Of a stretch of 5,008 bases of DNA, positions 1-5,008 are shown in pieces. Within the stretch, counting starts at the first letter, position 1; each line of letters starts with the position of its first letter. Both the position numbers and the translations under genes were made by a program. The notes beneath the pieces are model-generated. The model was not told where the DNA came from. It saw only the letters and a list, made by a program, of their open reading frames with translations, and searched no databases. This DNA is from an uncultured Eubacteriales bacterium (GTDB taxonomy: Bacteria; Bacillota; Clostridia; Peptostreptococcales; Anaerovoracaceae): NCBI GenBank assembly GCA_902797195.1, contig CADBRY010000210.1, positions 1 through 5,008 on the forward strand. The letters are read 5' to 3'.

Positions 1-330
1 AATATATGGAAAATGGTAAATGCCCTTCCGGGAAAGTCTCACAATACGGGACATCTTGTAAGATTTGGATACGGATACATAAGTCAGGATAGGGACAGCA
101 TGCTCCTTCGAAAAGGAGAAAAGATCCCTGTCCATGAGTTCCATTATTGGGACACCAGTGACAATGGTTCCCACATGGAGATCACCAAGGCATCCACCGG
201 CAACAGGGAAAAATTCGGATACAGCACGGAAAGTCTGTATGCCGGGTTCCCTCACCTTTACATGGCCGGGGAATACGATATTGCAGGCAGATTTGTCTCC
301 GCGGCGAGAGAATACCTGAAGGACAGATGA
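1..330 (+). CDS. cbiA: Cobyrinate a,c-diamide synthase, C-terminal fragment (cut by window start)
   Basis: This is the last 109 residues of a glutamine-dependent amidotransferase that amidates the a and c side chains of cobyrinate, using ATP and glutamine, in the cytoplasm. The frame is open from base 1, so the gene begins upstream and the ATG at 13 is internal. The fragment is the end of the class I glutaminase domain. The signature HEFHYWD lies at fragment residues 45-51, and the His encoded at 142-144 (the one before Tyr-Trp) aligns with the glutaminase triad histidine. The downstream GFPHLYMAG stretch resembles the conserved C-terminal G(Y/F)xHLH-type motif of the family. The nucleophilic cysteine and the N-terminal ATP-binding domain are outside the window. 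The stop codon overlaps the start of cbiB in an ATGA arrangement, which suggests translational coupling. CobB is the name used for the aerobic-pathway hydrogenobyrinate enzyme; the neighbours favour CbiA. Confidence 0.93.
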   Translation, partial: NIWKMVNALPGKSHNTGHLVRFGYGYISQDRDSMLLRKGEKIPVHEFHYWDTSDNGSHMEITKASTGNREKFGYSTESLYAGFPHLYMAGEYDIAGRFVSAAREYLKDR

Positions 331-1298
331 GAATAATAGCGTTGTTGGAATCATCTATACTGCTGGGATTCGTCCTTGACATGATATTTGCCGATCCGGA
401 GAAGATCCCTCATCCGGTGGTGATCATTGGAAAGGCAATATCTTTTCTGGAAAGAAACCTCAGGGCAATATTTCCCGATACACCCCGGTGGAAGAGACGG
501 GCAGGAGGGGTAATGGCTTTTCTCATTCCCGCATCCACCCTGATCATCACCGCAGGGATATGTGTGGCGGCGTGGATGATACACCCTCTGGCTTTTTTCC
601 TGATCCACACCCTGTGGTGCTGGCAGGCCATAGCCGTTCGAGGTCTGGGAAAGGAAGCTGCGGGAGTTTACAGATGCCTCGTGCCTGAGACCCGCATAGA
701 CTCAGCCAGAAAAGCTGTGGGAAGGATAGTGGGACGTGATACGGACTCCCTGGACAGAATCGGCGTAATCAAGGCAGCGGTAGAGACCGTAGCCGAGAAC
801 TTCTCCGACGGGGTGATGGCTCCAATGTTCTACATGTCAATAGGGGGAGCTCCTCTGGCACTGACATATAAATCAATAAACACCATGGACAGCATGGTGG
901 GATATAAAAACGAAAGATTCATTGACTTTGGAAGGATCCCGGCAAAACTGGATGACGCGGCAGGGTATATTCCCGCAAGGCTGGGAGCCCTCATATGGAT
1001 CCTTGCCGCCGCACTGATGGAAGGACGGGGCGGGCAGGCCTTCCGGATATGGAAGAGGGACAGAAGGAATCACGCAAGCCCCAATGCGGCTCAGACGGAG
1101 GCTGCCTGTGCGGGGGCTCTGGGCGTGCAGCTTGCGGGACCGGCCTACTACTTTGGAGAGTTATATGATAAAAAAACAATAGGTGATCCTGAGCGGGATA
1201 TAGTTCCGGAGGATATACCCAAAACCTGCCGCATGATGTATGGGGCCTCGGTGATGGAGCTTATACTGTGCATGGCGGTTACATGGCTGATATGGTGA
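327..1298 (+). CDS. cbiB: Adenosylcobinamide-phosphate synthase CbiB
   Basis: This 323-residue integral membrane protein condenses adenosylcobyric acid with (R)-1-amino-2-propanol O-2-phosphate to give adenosylcobinamide phosphate. Family blocks visible in order are FADPEKIPHPVVIIGK near residues 21-36, GRDTDS at about 136-141, ETVAENFSDG at 153-162, YKSINTMDSMVGYKN at 181-195 and NHASPNAAQTEAA from 248. Hydrophobic segments lie near 8-20, 62-85, 88-104, 219-231 and 309-323, and the length is normal for the family. The ATG at 327 overlaps the cbiA stop, and AAGGA at 319-323 gives a close but usable ribosome binding site. It sits directly before cobD, which makes its aminopropanol phosphate substrate. 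The same enzyme is called CobD in the aerobic-pathway naming, which should not be confused with the next gene. Confidence 0.97.
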   Translation: MRIIALLESSILLGFVLDMIFADPEKIPHPVVIIGKAISFLERNLRAIFPDTPRWKRRAGGVMAFLIPASTLIITAGICVAAWMIHPLAFFLIHTLWCWQAIAVRGLGKEAAGVYRCLVPETRIDSARKAVGRIVGRDTDSLDRIGVIKAAVETVAENFSDGVMAPMFYMSIGGAPLALTYKSINTMDSMVGYKNERFIDFGRIPAKLDDAAGYIPARLGALIWILAAALMEGRGGQAFRIWKRDRRNHASPNAAQTEAACAGALGVQLAGPAYYFGELYDKKTIGDPERDIVPEDIPKTCRMMYGASVMELILCMAVTWLIW

Positions 1299-1302
1299 AA
1301 AG

Positions 1303-2433
1303 ATGAGAAAGAAGGACAATTATCACGGGGGAGACTGGGCCTCCTATGAGATGGAACATGGAAGTGAACCTCTTGATTTTTCCATGAACGTGAATCCCCT
1401 GGGTATGCCGGAAGGTGTTGCAAAGGCAATAGCATCCGCAGCAAAAAAAGCAGACAGATATCCGGATCCAAAATGCAGAAGACTGCGCAGGGCCCTGGCG
1501 GACCATGAGGGAGTGCCGGAAGAGTGGATATTCTGTGGAAACGGTGCCGCGGATATTATCGACAGGATAGGTGCCGTCCAAAAAGAGAAGGGACTCGCTC
1601 TGGTTACGGCTCCGACCTTTTCGGAATACGGACAGGCGCTGAGAAGATGGGGATGGGAAGTGAAGAGTTTAGAACTTGAGGAATGCGACGGGTTCCGCAT
1701 GGTTGAAAGCTTCCTTGAAAAAATGGGAAAACTATTATCCGAGAATGAGGATCAAGGCTCCGGGACTTCCGGTGAGAGGATAGTCTTTCTCTGCGAGCCA
1801 AACAATCCCACAGGAATAACCACAGACAGGAAACTCCTCGACGACATACTTCGAGTCTGCCGAGAATACGGCGCCATGCTGGTGATCGACGAGTGCTTCA
1901 ATGGATTCCTTGATGAGCCTGAGGAACACACCATGAAGGATAATCTTGAAAAGTACCCAAAGCTTATAATTCTCAAGGCCTTTACCAAGCTCTATGGCAT
2001 GGCGGGGGTGAGGCTTGGGTATTGCCTTTGCAGCGGCGGAGAAATACTTGAAAGACTTGGAAATGCTGGGCAGCCCTGGAACGTTTCCTACCTTGCGGAG
2101 GAGGCGGGACTGGCGGCCCTTAAAGAAAAAAACTATGTGGACAGGACCCGGCAAATCATAAAGACGGAACGAGCATATCTTAAAGAACAGCTTTCTCTGA
2201 TGGGCGTCGGGTGCGTATATGGAGAGGCGAACTACATACTGTTCCAATGGGATGGAGGCGGCAGCCTTCCGGAAATGCTGAGAGAAAAGGGGATCCTCAT
2301 ACGTGACTGCAGCAACTACGAAGGACTTGAAGAAGGCTGGTACAGGATCGCCGTCCGCAACCACGAAGATAATGATAAACTGATTCGTTGTCTTAATGAG
2401 CTGAAAATAAGGGAAGGGCAATATGAGAGATAA
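1303..2433 (+). CDS. cobD: L-threonine-O-3-phosphate decarboxylase CobD
   Basis: This 376-residue PLP enzyme of aminotransferase fold type I decarboxylates L-threonine phosphate to (R)-1-amino-2-propanol O-2-phosphate, the linker between the corrin ring and the lower ligand. The N-terminal HGGDW and LDFSMNVNPLG segments are typical of the family. Other landmarks are GNGAADII near residues 88-95, EPNNPTG at 165-171, the PLP ring-nitrogen aspartate D196 in LVIDECFNGF, the predicted Schiff-base lysine K229 in AFTKLYGMAGVRLGY with R237 as likely phosphate ligand, and a C-terminal RIAVRNHEDN block. The main alternative is histidinol-phosphate aminotransferase, a close relative, but the placement between cbiB and cbiP decides for CobD. 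The start lies 4 bases after cbiB and has only a weak GGTGA site at 1294-1298, so translation probably depends on coupling. The 3' end overlaps cbiP by 11 bases. Confidence 0.95.
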   Translation: MRKKDNYHGGDWASYEMEHGSEPLDFSMNVNPLGMPEGVAKAIASAAKKADRYPDPKCRRLRRALADHEGVPEEWIFCGNGAADIIDRIGAVQKEKGLALVTAPTFSEYGQALRRWGWEVKSLELEECDGFRMVESFLEKMGKLLSENEDQGSGTSGERIVFLCEPNNPTGITTDRKLLDDILRVCREYGAMLVIDECFNGFLDEPEEHTMKDNLEKYPKLIILKAFTKLYGMAGVRLGYCLCSGGEILERLGNAGQPWNVSYLAEEAGLAALKEKNYVDRTRQIIKTERAYLKEQLSLMGVGCVYGEANYILFQWDGGGSLPEMLREKGILIRDCSNYEGLEEGWYRIAVRNHEDNDKLIRCLNELKIREGQYER

Positions 2434-3976
2434 TGAAGTGAAAGAAAATAAAAAAGCCAGATGCATTATGGTGCAGGGAACCATGTCCGATTCGGGAAAG
2501 AGCGTCCTCTGCGGGGCTTTGTGCAGGATATTCGCCCAGGACGGGCTTAAGGTAGCTCCCTTCAAAAGCCAGAACATGGCCTTGAACAGCTACATTACAA
2601 AAGACGGGCTCGAAATGGGGAGGGCCCAGGTGATGCAGGCGGAAGCCGCGGGAATCGAACCGGATGCCAGGATGAATCCGGTGCTGCTGAAGCCTTCAAG
2701 CGACACGGGAAGCCAGATCATAGTTCTGGGACGGGTCCGTGGACAGATGGATGCCATGGAATATCACCAATACAAAGAAGCTCTCATCCCGGAGATAATG
2801 GAGGCCTATAACACTCTCGCCGAAGAAAATGACATCATGGTCATCGAAGGAGCGGGAAGTCCCGCGGAGATAAATCTGGCAGACAAGGACATAGTCAATA
2901 TGGGATTTGCCAGACTGGTGGATGCACCGGTGCTCCTTGTGGGAGACATAGATCGTGGCGGCGTATTCGCTCAGCTCTATGGAACTGTAGAACTCATAGA
3001 TACTGAAGACAGATCAAGGATCAAAGGACTGGTGATAAACAAGTTCAGGGGAGATGAAGAAATACTAAGACCCGGCCTTGATATGATGGAGGAAAAAACA
3101 GGCATCCCGGTGCTTGGTGTGATACCCATGATGGATGTGGATCTTGACGACGAAGATTCTCTGGCACCAAGGCTGACCAGGATCAACGCCGAGAGTCCTC
3201 TGGATATAGCGGTGATAAGGCTCCCCAGACTTTCCAATTTCACGGACTTCAATTCACTGGATCAGATGTCCCTTTCGGCGGTAAGATACGTTAACAAAGC
3301 CGAGGAACTGGGCTCACCGGATCTGATAATCATTCCCGGAACCAAGAGCACCACAGGAGATCTTCTGTGGCTCAGACAGAACGGCCTGGAAAGCGCCATT
3401 CTGAAATGCGCATCCTGTGGGTGCCCTGTGCTGGGTGTGTGCGGAGGATATCAGATGCTGGGAGAGACACTACACGATCCCGATGGAAACGAAGGGGATG
3501 TACCCGAGCTTAAGGGAATGGGACTGCTTCCCGTCCACACCACATTCACCGCCGATAAGACCAGGACAAGGGTAAAGGGAAAGGTGGTCGTAGGACCAAG
3601 TGAGGACAGCTTTGAGCATCTGGACGGAATAGAGATCGACGGGTATGAGATCCATATGGGCGAGACCCGGGTGGAGGGAGCTCCCTTCAGCAAGCTTGAC
3701 AACGGCAAAGAGGACGGCTGCATAAAGGGCAACGTTTTCGGGACATACCTTCACGGACTTTTTGATACGGGAGAACTTGCGGAGGGGATCATCCGTTGGC
3801 TTTGCGGGAGAAAAGGCATCGACCCGACGGATCTTCACGTGATACCCCGGGCAGAATACGCCCAGACTCAATACGACAAACTTGCGGATTATGTGAGGAA
3901 GTCACTGGACATCCAAAAACTATACGATATCATAGGCATAGAACAGCAGGGATCCCATGGAAAAGGACAGGAGTGA
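2423..3976 (+). CDS. cbiP: Cobyric acid synthase CbiP/CobQ (glutamine-hydrolysing)
   Basis: This 517-residue cytoplasmic enzyme performs four ATP- and glutamine-dependent amidations (side chains b, d, e and g) of adenosylcobyrinate a,c-diamide to give adenosylcobyric acid. The N-terminal dethiobiotin-synthetase-like domain carries the nucleotide-binding motif GTMSDSGKS at residues 19-27, followed by FKSQNMALNSY and NPVLLKPSSDTGSQ. Further blocks are EGAGSPAEINL, GDIDRGGVFAQLYGT and IIPGTKST. The C-terminal glutaminase domain has the predicted nucleophile C340 in GVCGGYQMLG, the triad histidine H411 in EIHMGET and the family signature GTYLHGLFD from residue 440. The ATG at 2423 is chosen because GGGAAGGG at 2411-2418 precedes it; the internal ATG at 2468 (M16) lacks such a site. 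The roughly 15-residue charged N-terminal extension before the conserved core is thus slightly long. It overlaps cobD by 11 bases and is followed by cbiC after 6. Confidence 0.97.
   Translation: MRDNEVKENKKARCIMVQGTMSDSGKSVLCGALCRIFAQDGLKVAPFKSQNMALNSYITKDGLEMGRAQVMQAEAAGIEPDARMNPVLLKPSSDTGSQIIVLGRVRGQMDAMEYHQYKEALIPEIMEAYNTLAEENDIMVIEGAGSPAEINLADKDIVNMGFARLVDAPVLLVGDIDRGGVFAQLYGTVELIDTEDRSRIKGLVINKFRGDEEILRPGLDMMEEKTGIPVLGVIPMMDVDLDDEDSLAPRLTRINAESPLDIAVIRLPRLSNFTDFNSLDQMSLSAVRYVNKAEELGSPDLIIIPGTKSTTGDLLWLRQNGLESAILKCASCGCPVLGVCGGYQMLGETLHDPDGNEGDVPELKGMGLLPVHTTFTADKTRTRVKGKVVVGPSEDSFEHLDGIEIDGYEIHMGETRVEGAPFSKLDNGKEDGCIKGNVFGTYLHGLFDTGELAEGIIRWLCGRKGIDPTDLHVIPRAEYAQTQYDKLADYVRKSLDIQKLYDIIGIEQQGSHGKGQE
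3968..3973 (+). promoter_or_regulatory. Ribosome binding site of cbiC (supports a GTG start)
   Basis: CAGGAG lies 9 bases before the GTG at 3983 and overlaps the last codons of cbiP. No ATG is positioned in this frame before the conserved N-terminal YTRPAEIE segment, so this site decides the GTG start. Confidence 0.75.
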
Positions 3977-3982
3977 AAAACT

Positions 3983-4660
3983 GTGAGGGAGAAATACATA
4001 TACACAAGACCCGCCGAGATCGAAGCAAACAGCATGAAGATAATAGAGGCGGAGATGGAAGAAAGGAGCATCAAATGCCCTGAAGACAGGCTGGCCGTTG
4101 TCCGGAGGGTGATACATACCACAGCGGACTTTGATTACGGGGAGAACCTGAAATTCACCGATGAAGCGGTCGCAAAGGCAACAGACCGCCTGCTGAAGGG
4201 ATCCGCAACCATCATCACCGACACCAACATGGCTCTTTCCGGGATCAGTAAACCCGCTCTGGAAAAACTTGATGCAAAGGCCATTTGCTACATGGCGGAT
4301 CCGGAGATAATGAAGGAGGCCAGGGAAAAGAAAACCACAAGAGCATATGCTTCCATGAAAAAGGCGGCGGAAGAATATCCCGACGGAATATTTGTCTCAG
4401 GGAATGCGCCTACGGCCCTCATCGCCCTTTCGGAAATGATAAGAGAGGGACTGAAGCCGTCTCTGATAGTGGGAGTTCCCGTGGGGTTTGTAAATGTGGT
4501 GGAAAGCAAAGAAGAAGTCTTTGATGTGTGCAGGGAGCATGGGATACCGGCCATCGTTGCCTTTGGAAGAAAAGGAGGAAGCAATGTGGCGGCGGCCATT
4601 TGCAATGCTCTGATGTACGGAGCTTTGGACACAACGGATCCATCCAAGAGGACATGGTAA
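3983..4660 (+). CDS. cbiC: Precorrin-8X / cobalt-precorrin-8 methylmutase CbiC
   Basis: This 225-residue cytoplasmic enzyme moves the methyl group from C-11 to C-12 of the late ring intermediate (cobalt-precorrin-8 in the anaerobic route) to form cobyrinate. The N-terminal block YTRPAEIEANSM is followed by RRVIHTTADFDY, in which H45 corresponds to the histidine identified as catalytic in the CobH/CbiC family. Other conserved blocks are GNAPTALIAL, the loop IVGVPVGFVNVVESKE and the C-terminal FGRKGGSNVAAAICNALMY. Length is close to the usual 200-230 residues. Translation starts at GTG, 6 bases after the cbiP stop, with a good upstream CAGGAG. The CobH name belongs to the aerobic pathway; the same fold serves both, and the CbiA/CbiP context only suggests the anaerobic one. 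The pathway places this step before CbiA, so gene order does not follow reaction order. Confidence 0.96.
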   Translation: MREKYIYTRPAEIEANSMKIIEAEMEERSIKCPEDRLAVVRRVIHTTADFDYGENLKFTDEAVAKATDRLLKGSATIITDTNMALSGISKPALEKLDAKAICYMADPEIMKEAREKKTTRAYASMKKAAEEYPDGIFVSGNAPTALIALSEMIREGLKPSLIVGVPVGFVNVVESKEEVFDVCREHGIPAIVAFGRKGGSNVAAAICNALMYGALDTTDPSKRTW

Positions 4661-4696
4661 GAAATGGATTCGATGCAAATATTTGCCATAAACGAA

Positions 4697-4703
4697 GGGA
4701 GGA
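4697..4703 (+). promoter_or_regulatory. Strong ribosome binding site of the small FTR-like gene
   Basis: GGGAGGA is a near-complete anti-Shine-Dalgarno match placed 4-5 bases before the ATG at 4708. It fixes that start against the longer open frame running back to 4528, whose extra residues are an out-of-frame reading of cbiC. Confidence 0.8.
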
Positions 4704-4707
4704 TGAA

Positions 4708-4905
4708 ATGATAATCAGATATAACGAGGACAGAAAAATAGTTGAGACCATCAGGCAGGGACTGAAGAAGAAGGACGGTTACTGCCCCTGCAGACTGGAG
4801 CAGATCGAGGAGAACCTTTGCATGTGTCAGGAATTCAGGGATCAGATAGCCGATCCGGAATTCGAGGGATTCTGCCATTGCAGGCTCTATTACAAAGAAA
4901 AATAG
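4708..4905 (+). CDS. Small ferredoxin:thioredoxin reductase catalytic-subunit-like protein
   Basis: This 65-residue soluble protein has three CxC motifs: CPC at residues 26-28, CMC at 38-40 and CHC at 56-58, followed by RLYYKEK. In the catalytic (beta) subunit of plant-type ferredoxin:thioredoxin reductase, CPC, CPC and CHC motifs supply four ligands to a [4Fe-4S] cluster plus a redox-active disulfide that reduces thioredoxin. By analogy C26, C38, C40 and C56 could be cluster ligands and C28 and C58 the disulfide. The GYCPCR and CHCxLY contexts support the family call. It is much shorter than the plant subunit (about 110 residues) and the gaps between motifs differ: 9 and 15 residues here. 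No variable (alpha) subunit gene is in view. It follows cbiC after 47 bases, has a strong ribosome binding site, and may be cotranscribed with the cobalamin genes. The electron donor and the target are unknown, and a role in corrinoid chemistry is speculation. Confidence 0.82.
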   Translation: MIIRYNEDRKIVETIRQGLKKKDGYCPCRLEQIEENLCMCQEFRDQIADPEFEGFCHCRLYYKEK

Positions 4906-4917
4906 CCGCCATAAACA

Positions 4918-4944
4918 TTGAAATCAAAGGGATCTGCATAAATT
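4918..4944 (+). promoter_or_regulatory. Possible weak promoter upstream of CIRCE
   Basis: TTGAAA at 4918-4923 and TAAATT at 4939-4944 resemble -35 and -10 boxes with a short 15-base spacer. If used, transcription would begin within or next to CIRCE, the usual arrangement for HrcA-controlled promoters. The match is poor and could easily be chance in AT-rich spacer DNA. Confidence 0.2.
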
Positions 4945-4945
4945 G

Positions 4946-4972
4946 TTAGCACTCTATTGAGTTGAGTGCTAA
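4946..4972 (+). promoter_or_regulatory. CIRCE operator (HrcA binding site)
   Basis: TTAGCACTC at 4946-4954 and GAGTGCTAA at 4964-4972 form a perfect 9-base inverted repeat separated by exactly 9 bases, which is the full CIRCE consensus. CIRCE is bound by the heat-shock repressor HrcA, which in many bacteria controls groES-groEL and hrcA-grpE-dnaK-dnaJ. It lies 40 bases after the small FTR-like gene and ends 7 bases before the -35 box of the strong promoter, so the controlled gene is beyond the window end. groES-groEL is the most common target, but this cannot be seen here. Confidence 0.97.
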
Positions 4973-4979
4973 AAAACTG

Positions 4980-5008
4980 TTGACATCACCCCCGGGCGGT
5001 TTTACAAT
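4980..5008 (+). promoter_or_regulatory. Sigma-A-type promoter of a downstream heat-shock gene
   Basis: TTGACA at 4980-4985 is a perfect -35 box, and TACAAT at 5003-5008 matches the -10 consensus at five of six positions. They are separated by the optimal 17 bases. The spacer holds an uninterrupted 11-base G/C run at 4989-4999. The window ends at the last base of the -10 box, so the transcription start and gene are not visible. The adjoining CIRCE suggests HrcA repression at normal temperature. Confidence 0.9.

Noticed and set aside
1..330. Cobalamin riboswitch controlling the operon
   Set aside because: No B12-box or leader region is present in the window. The operon starts upstream of base 1, so any riboswitch would be outside.
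1303..2433. Histidinol-phosphate aminotransferase (HisC) instead of CobD
   Set aside because: The two families are similar, but the N-terminal HGGDW and LDFSMNVNPLG features and the position between cbiB and cbiP fit CobD, and no histidine genes are nearby.
1735..2577. Long antisense open frame of 280 codons opposite cobD and the start of cbiP
   Set aside because: It lies wholly against two well-conserved genes, shows no recognisable domain, has no ribosome binding site that I can support, and spans a gene junction. It is explained by the codon bias of the + strand genes.
4528..4707. N-terminal extension of the FTR-like protein back to the ATG at 4528
   Set aside because: The extra 60 residues read the conserved end of cbiC in another frame. 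The ATG at 4708 has a strong ribosome binding site and gives a start just before the recognisable sequence.
4664..4711. 15-codon mini-ORF between cbiC and the FTR-like gene, with a stop overlapping the latter's ATG
   Set aside because: It has no ribosome binding site and no recognisable leader-peptide pattern such as repeated codons or a hairpin. The ATGA overlap is probably chance.
4288..4878. Antisense open frame of 196 codons opposite cbiC and the small FTR-like gene
   Set aside because: The opposite strand encodes conserved CbiC motifs and the CxC protein across the same bases. The antisense translation shows no family features.
4946..4972. The inverted repeat before the window end as a rho-independent terminator
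   Set aside because: It matches CIRCE exactly in both half-sites and spacing, the stem is not G/C-rich, and it is followed by A bases on the + strand.

Overview
The window is the tail of an anaerobic-type cobalamin (vitamin B12) biosynthesis operon. All genes lie on the + strand, and the last 60 bases hold a heat-shock control region whose gene is beyond the window. In order: the C-terminal third or so of cbiA (cobyrinate a,c-diamide synthase, cut by the window start), cbiB (adenosylcobinamide-phosphate synthase), cobD (threonine-phosphate decarboxylase), cbiP/cobQ (cobyric acid synthase), cbiC (precorrin-8 methylmutase) and a 65-residue cysteine-rich protein resembling the catalytic subunit of ferredoxin:thioredoxin reductase. 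An exact CIRCE operator and a near-consensus sigma-A promoter then run to the last base.

The organism is most likely an anaerobic Firmicute of clostridial type. This is inferred from purine-rich + strand genes with good Shine-Dalgarno sites, the HEFHYWD form of CbiA, the Cbi-type gene set, the HrcA/CIRCE heat-shock system and roughly even base composition. No species can be named from the sequence.

The genes cover different steps of one pathway. CbiC moves a methyl group during corrin ring construction. CbiA amidates the a and c side chains and CbiP the b, d, e and g side chains. CobD makes aminopropanol phosphate and CbiB attaches it to the corrin. Packing is tight: cbiA/cbiB overlap by 4 bases, cbiB/cobD are 4 bases apart, cobD/cbiP overlap by 11 bases, and cbiP/cbiC are 6 bases apart. 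The small iron-sulfur candidate follows cbiC after 47 bases with a strong ribosome binding site and no visible terminator, so it may share the transcript.

There is no gene-free stretch over 300 bases. The points most worth a second look are the small FTR-like protein, whose CxC spacing differs from the plant enzyme, and the heat-shock region, where CIRCE sits just upstream of the -35 box rather than over the transcription start. No cobalamin riboswitch, tRNA, rRNA, CRISPR array or mobile element was seen.
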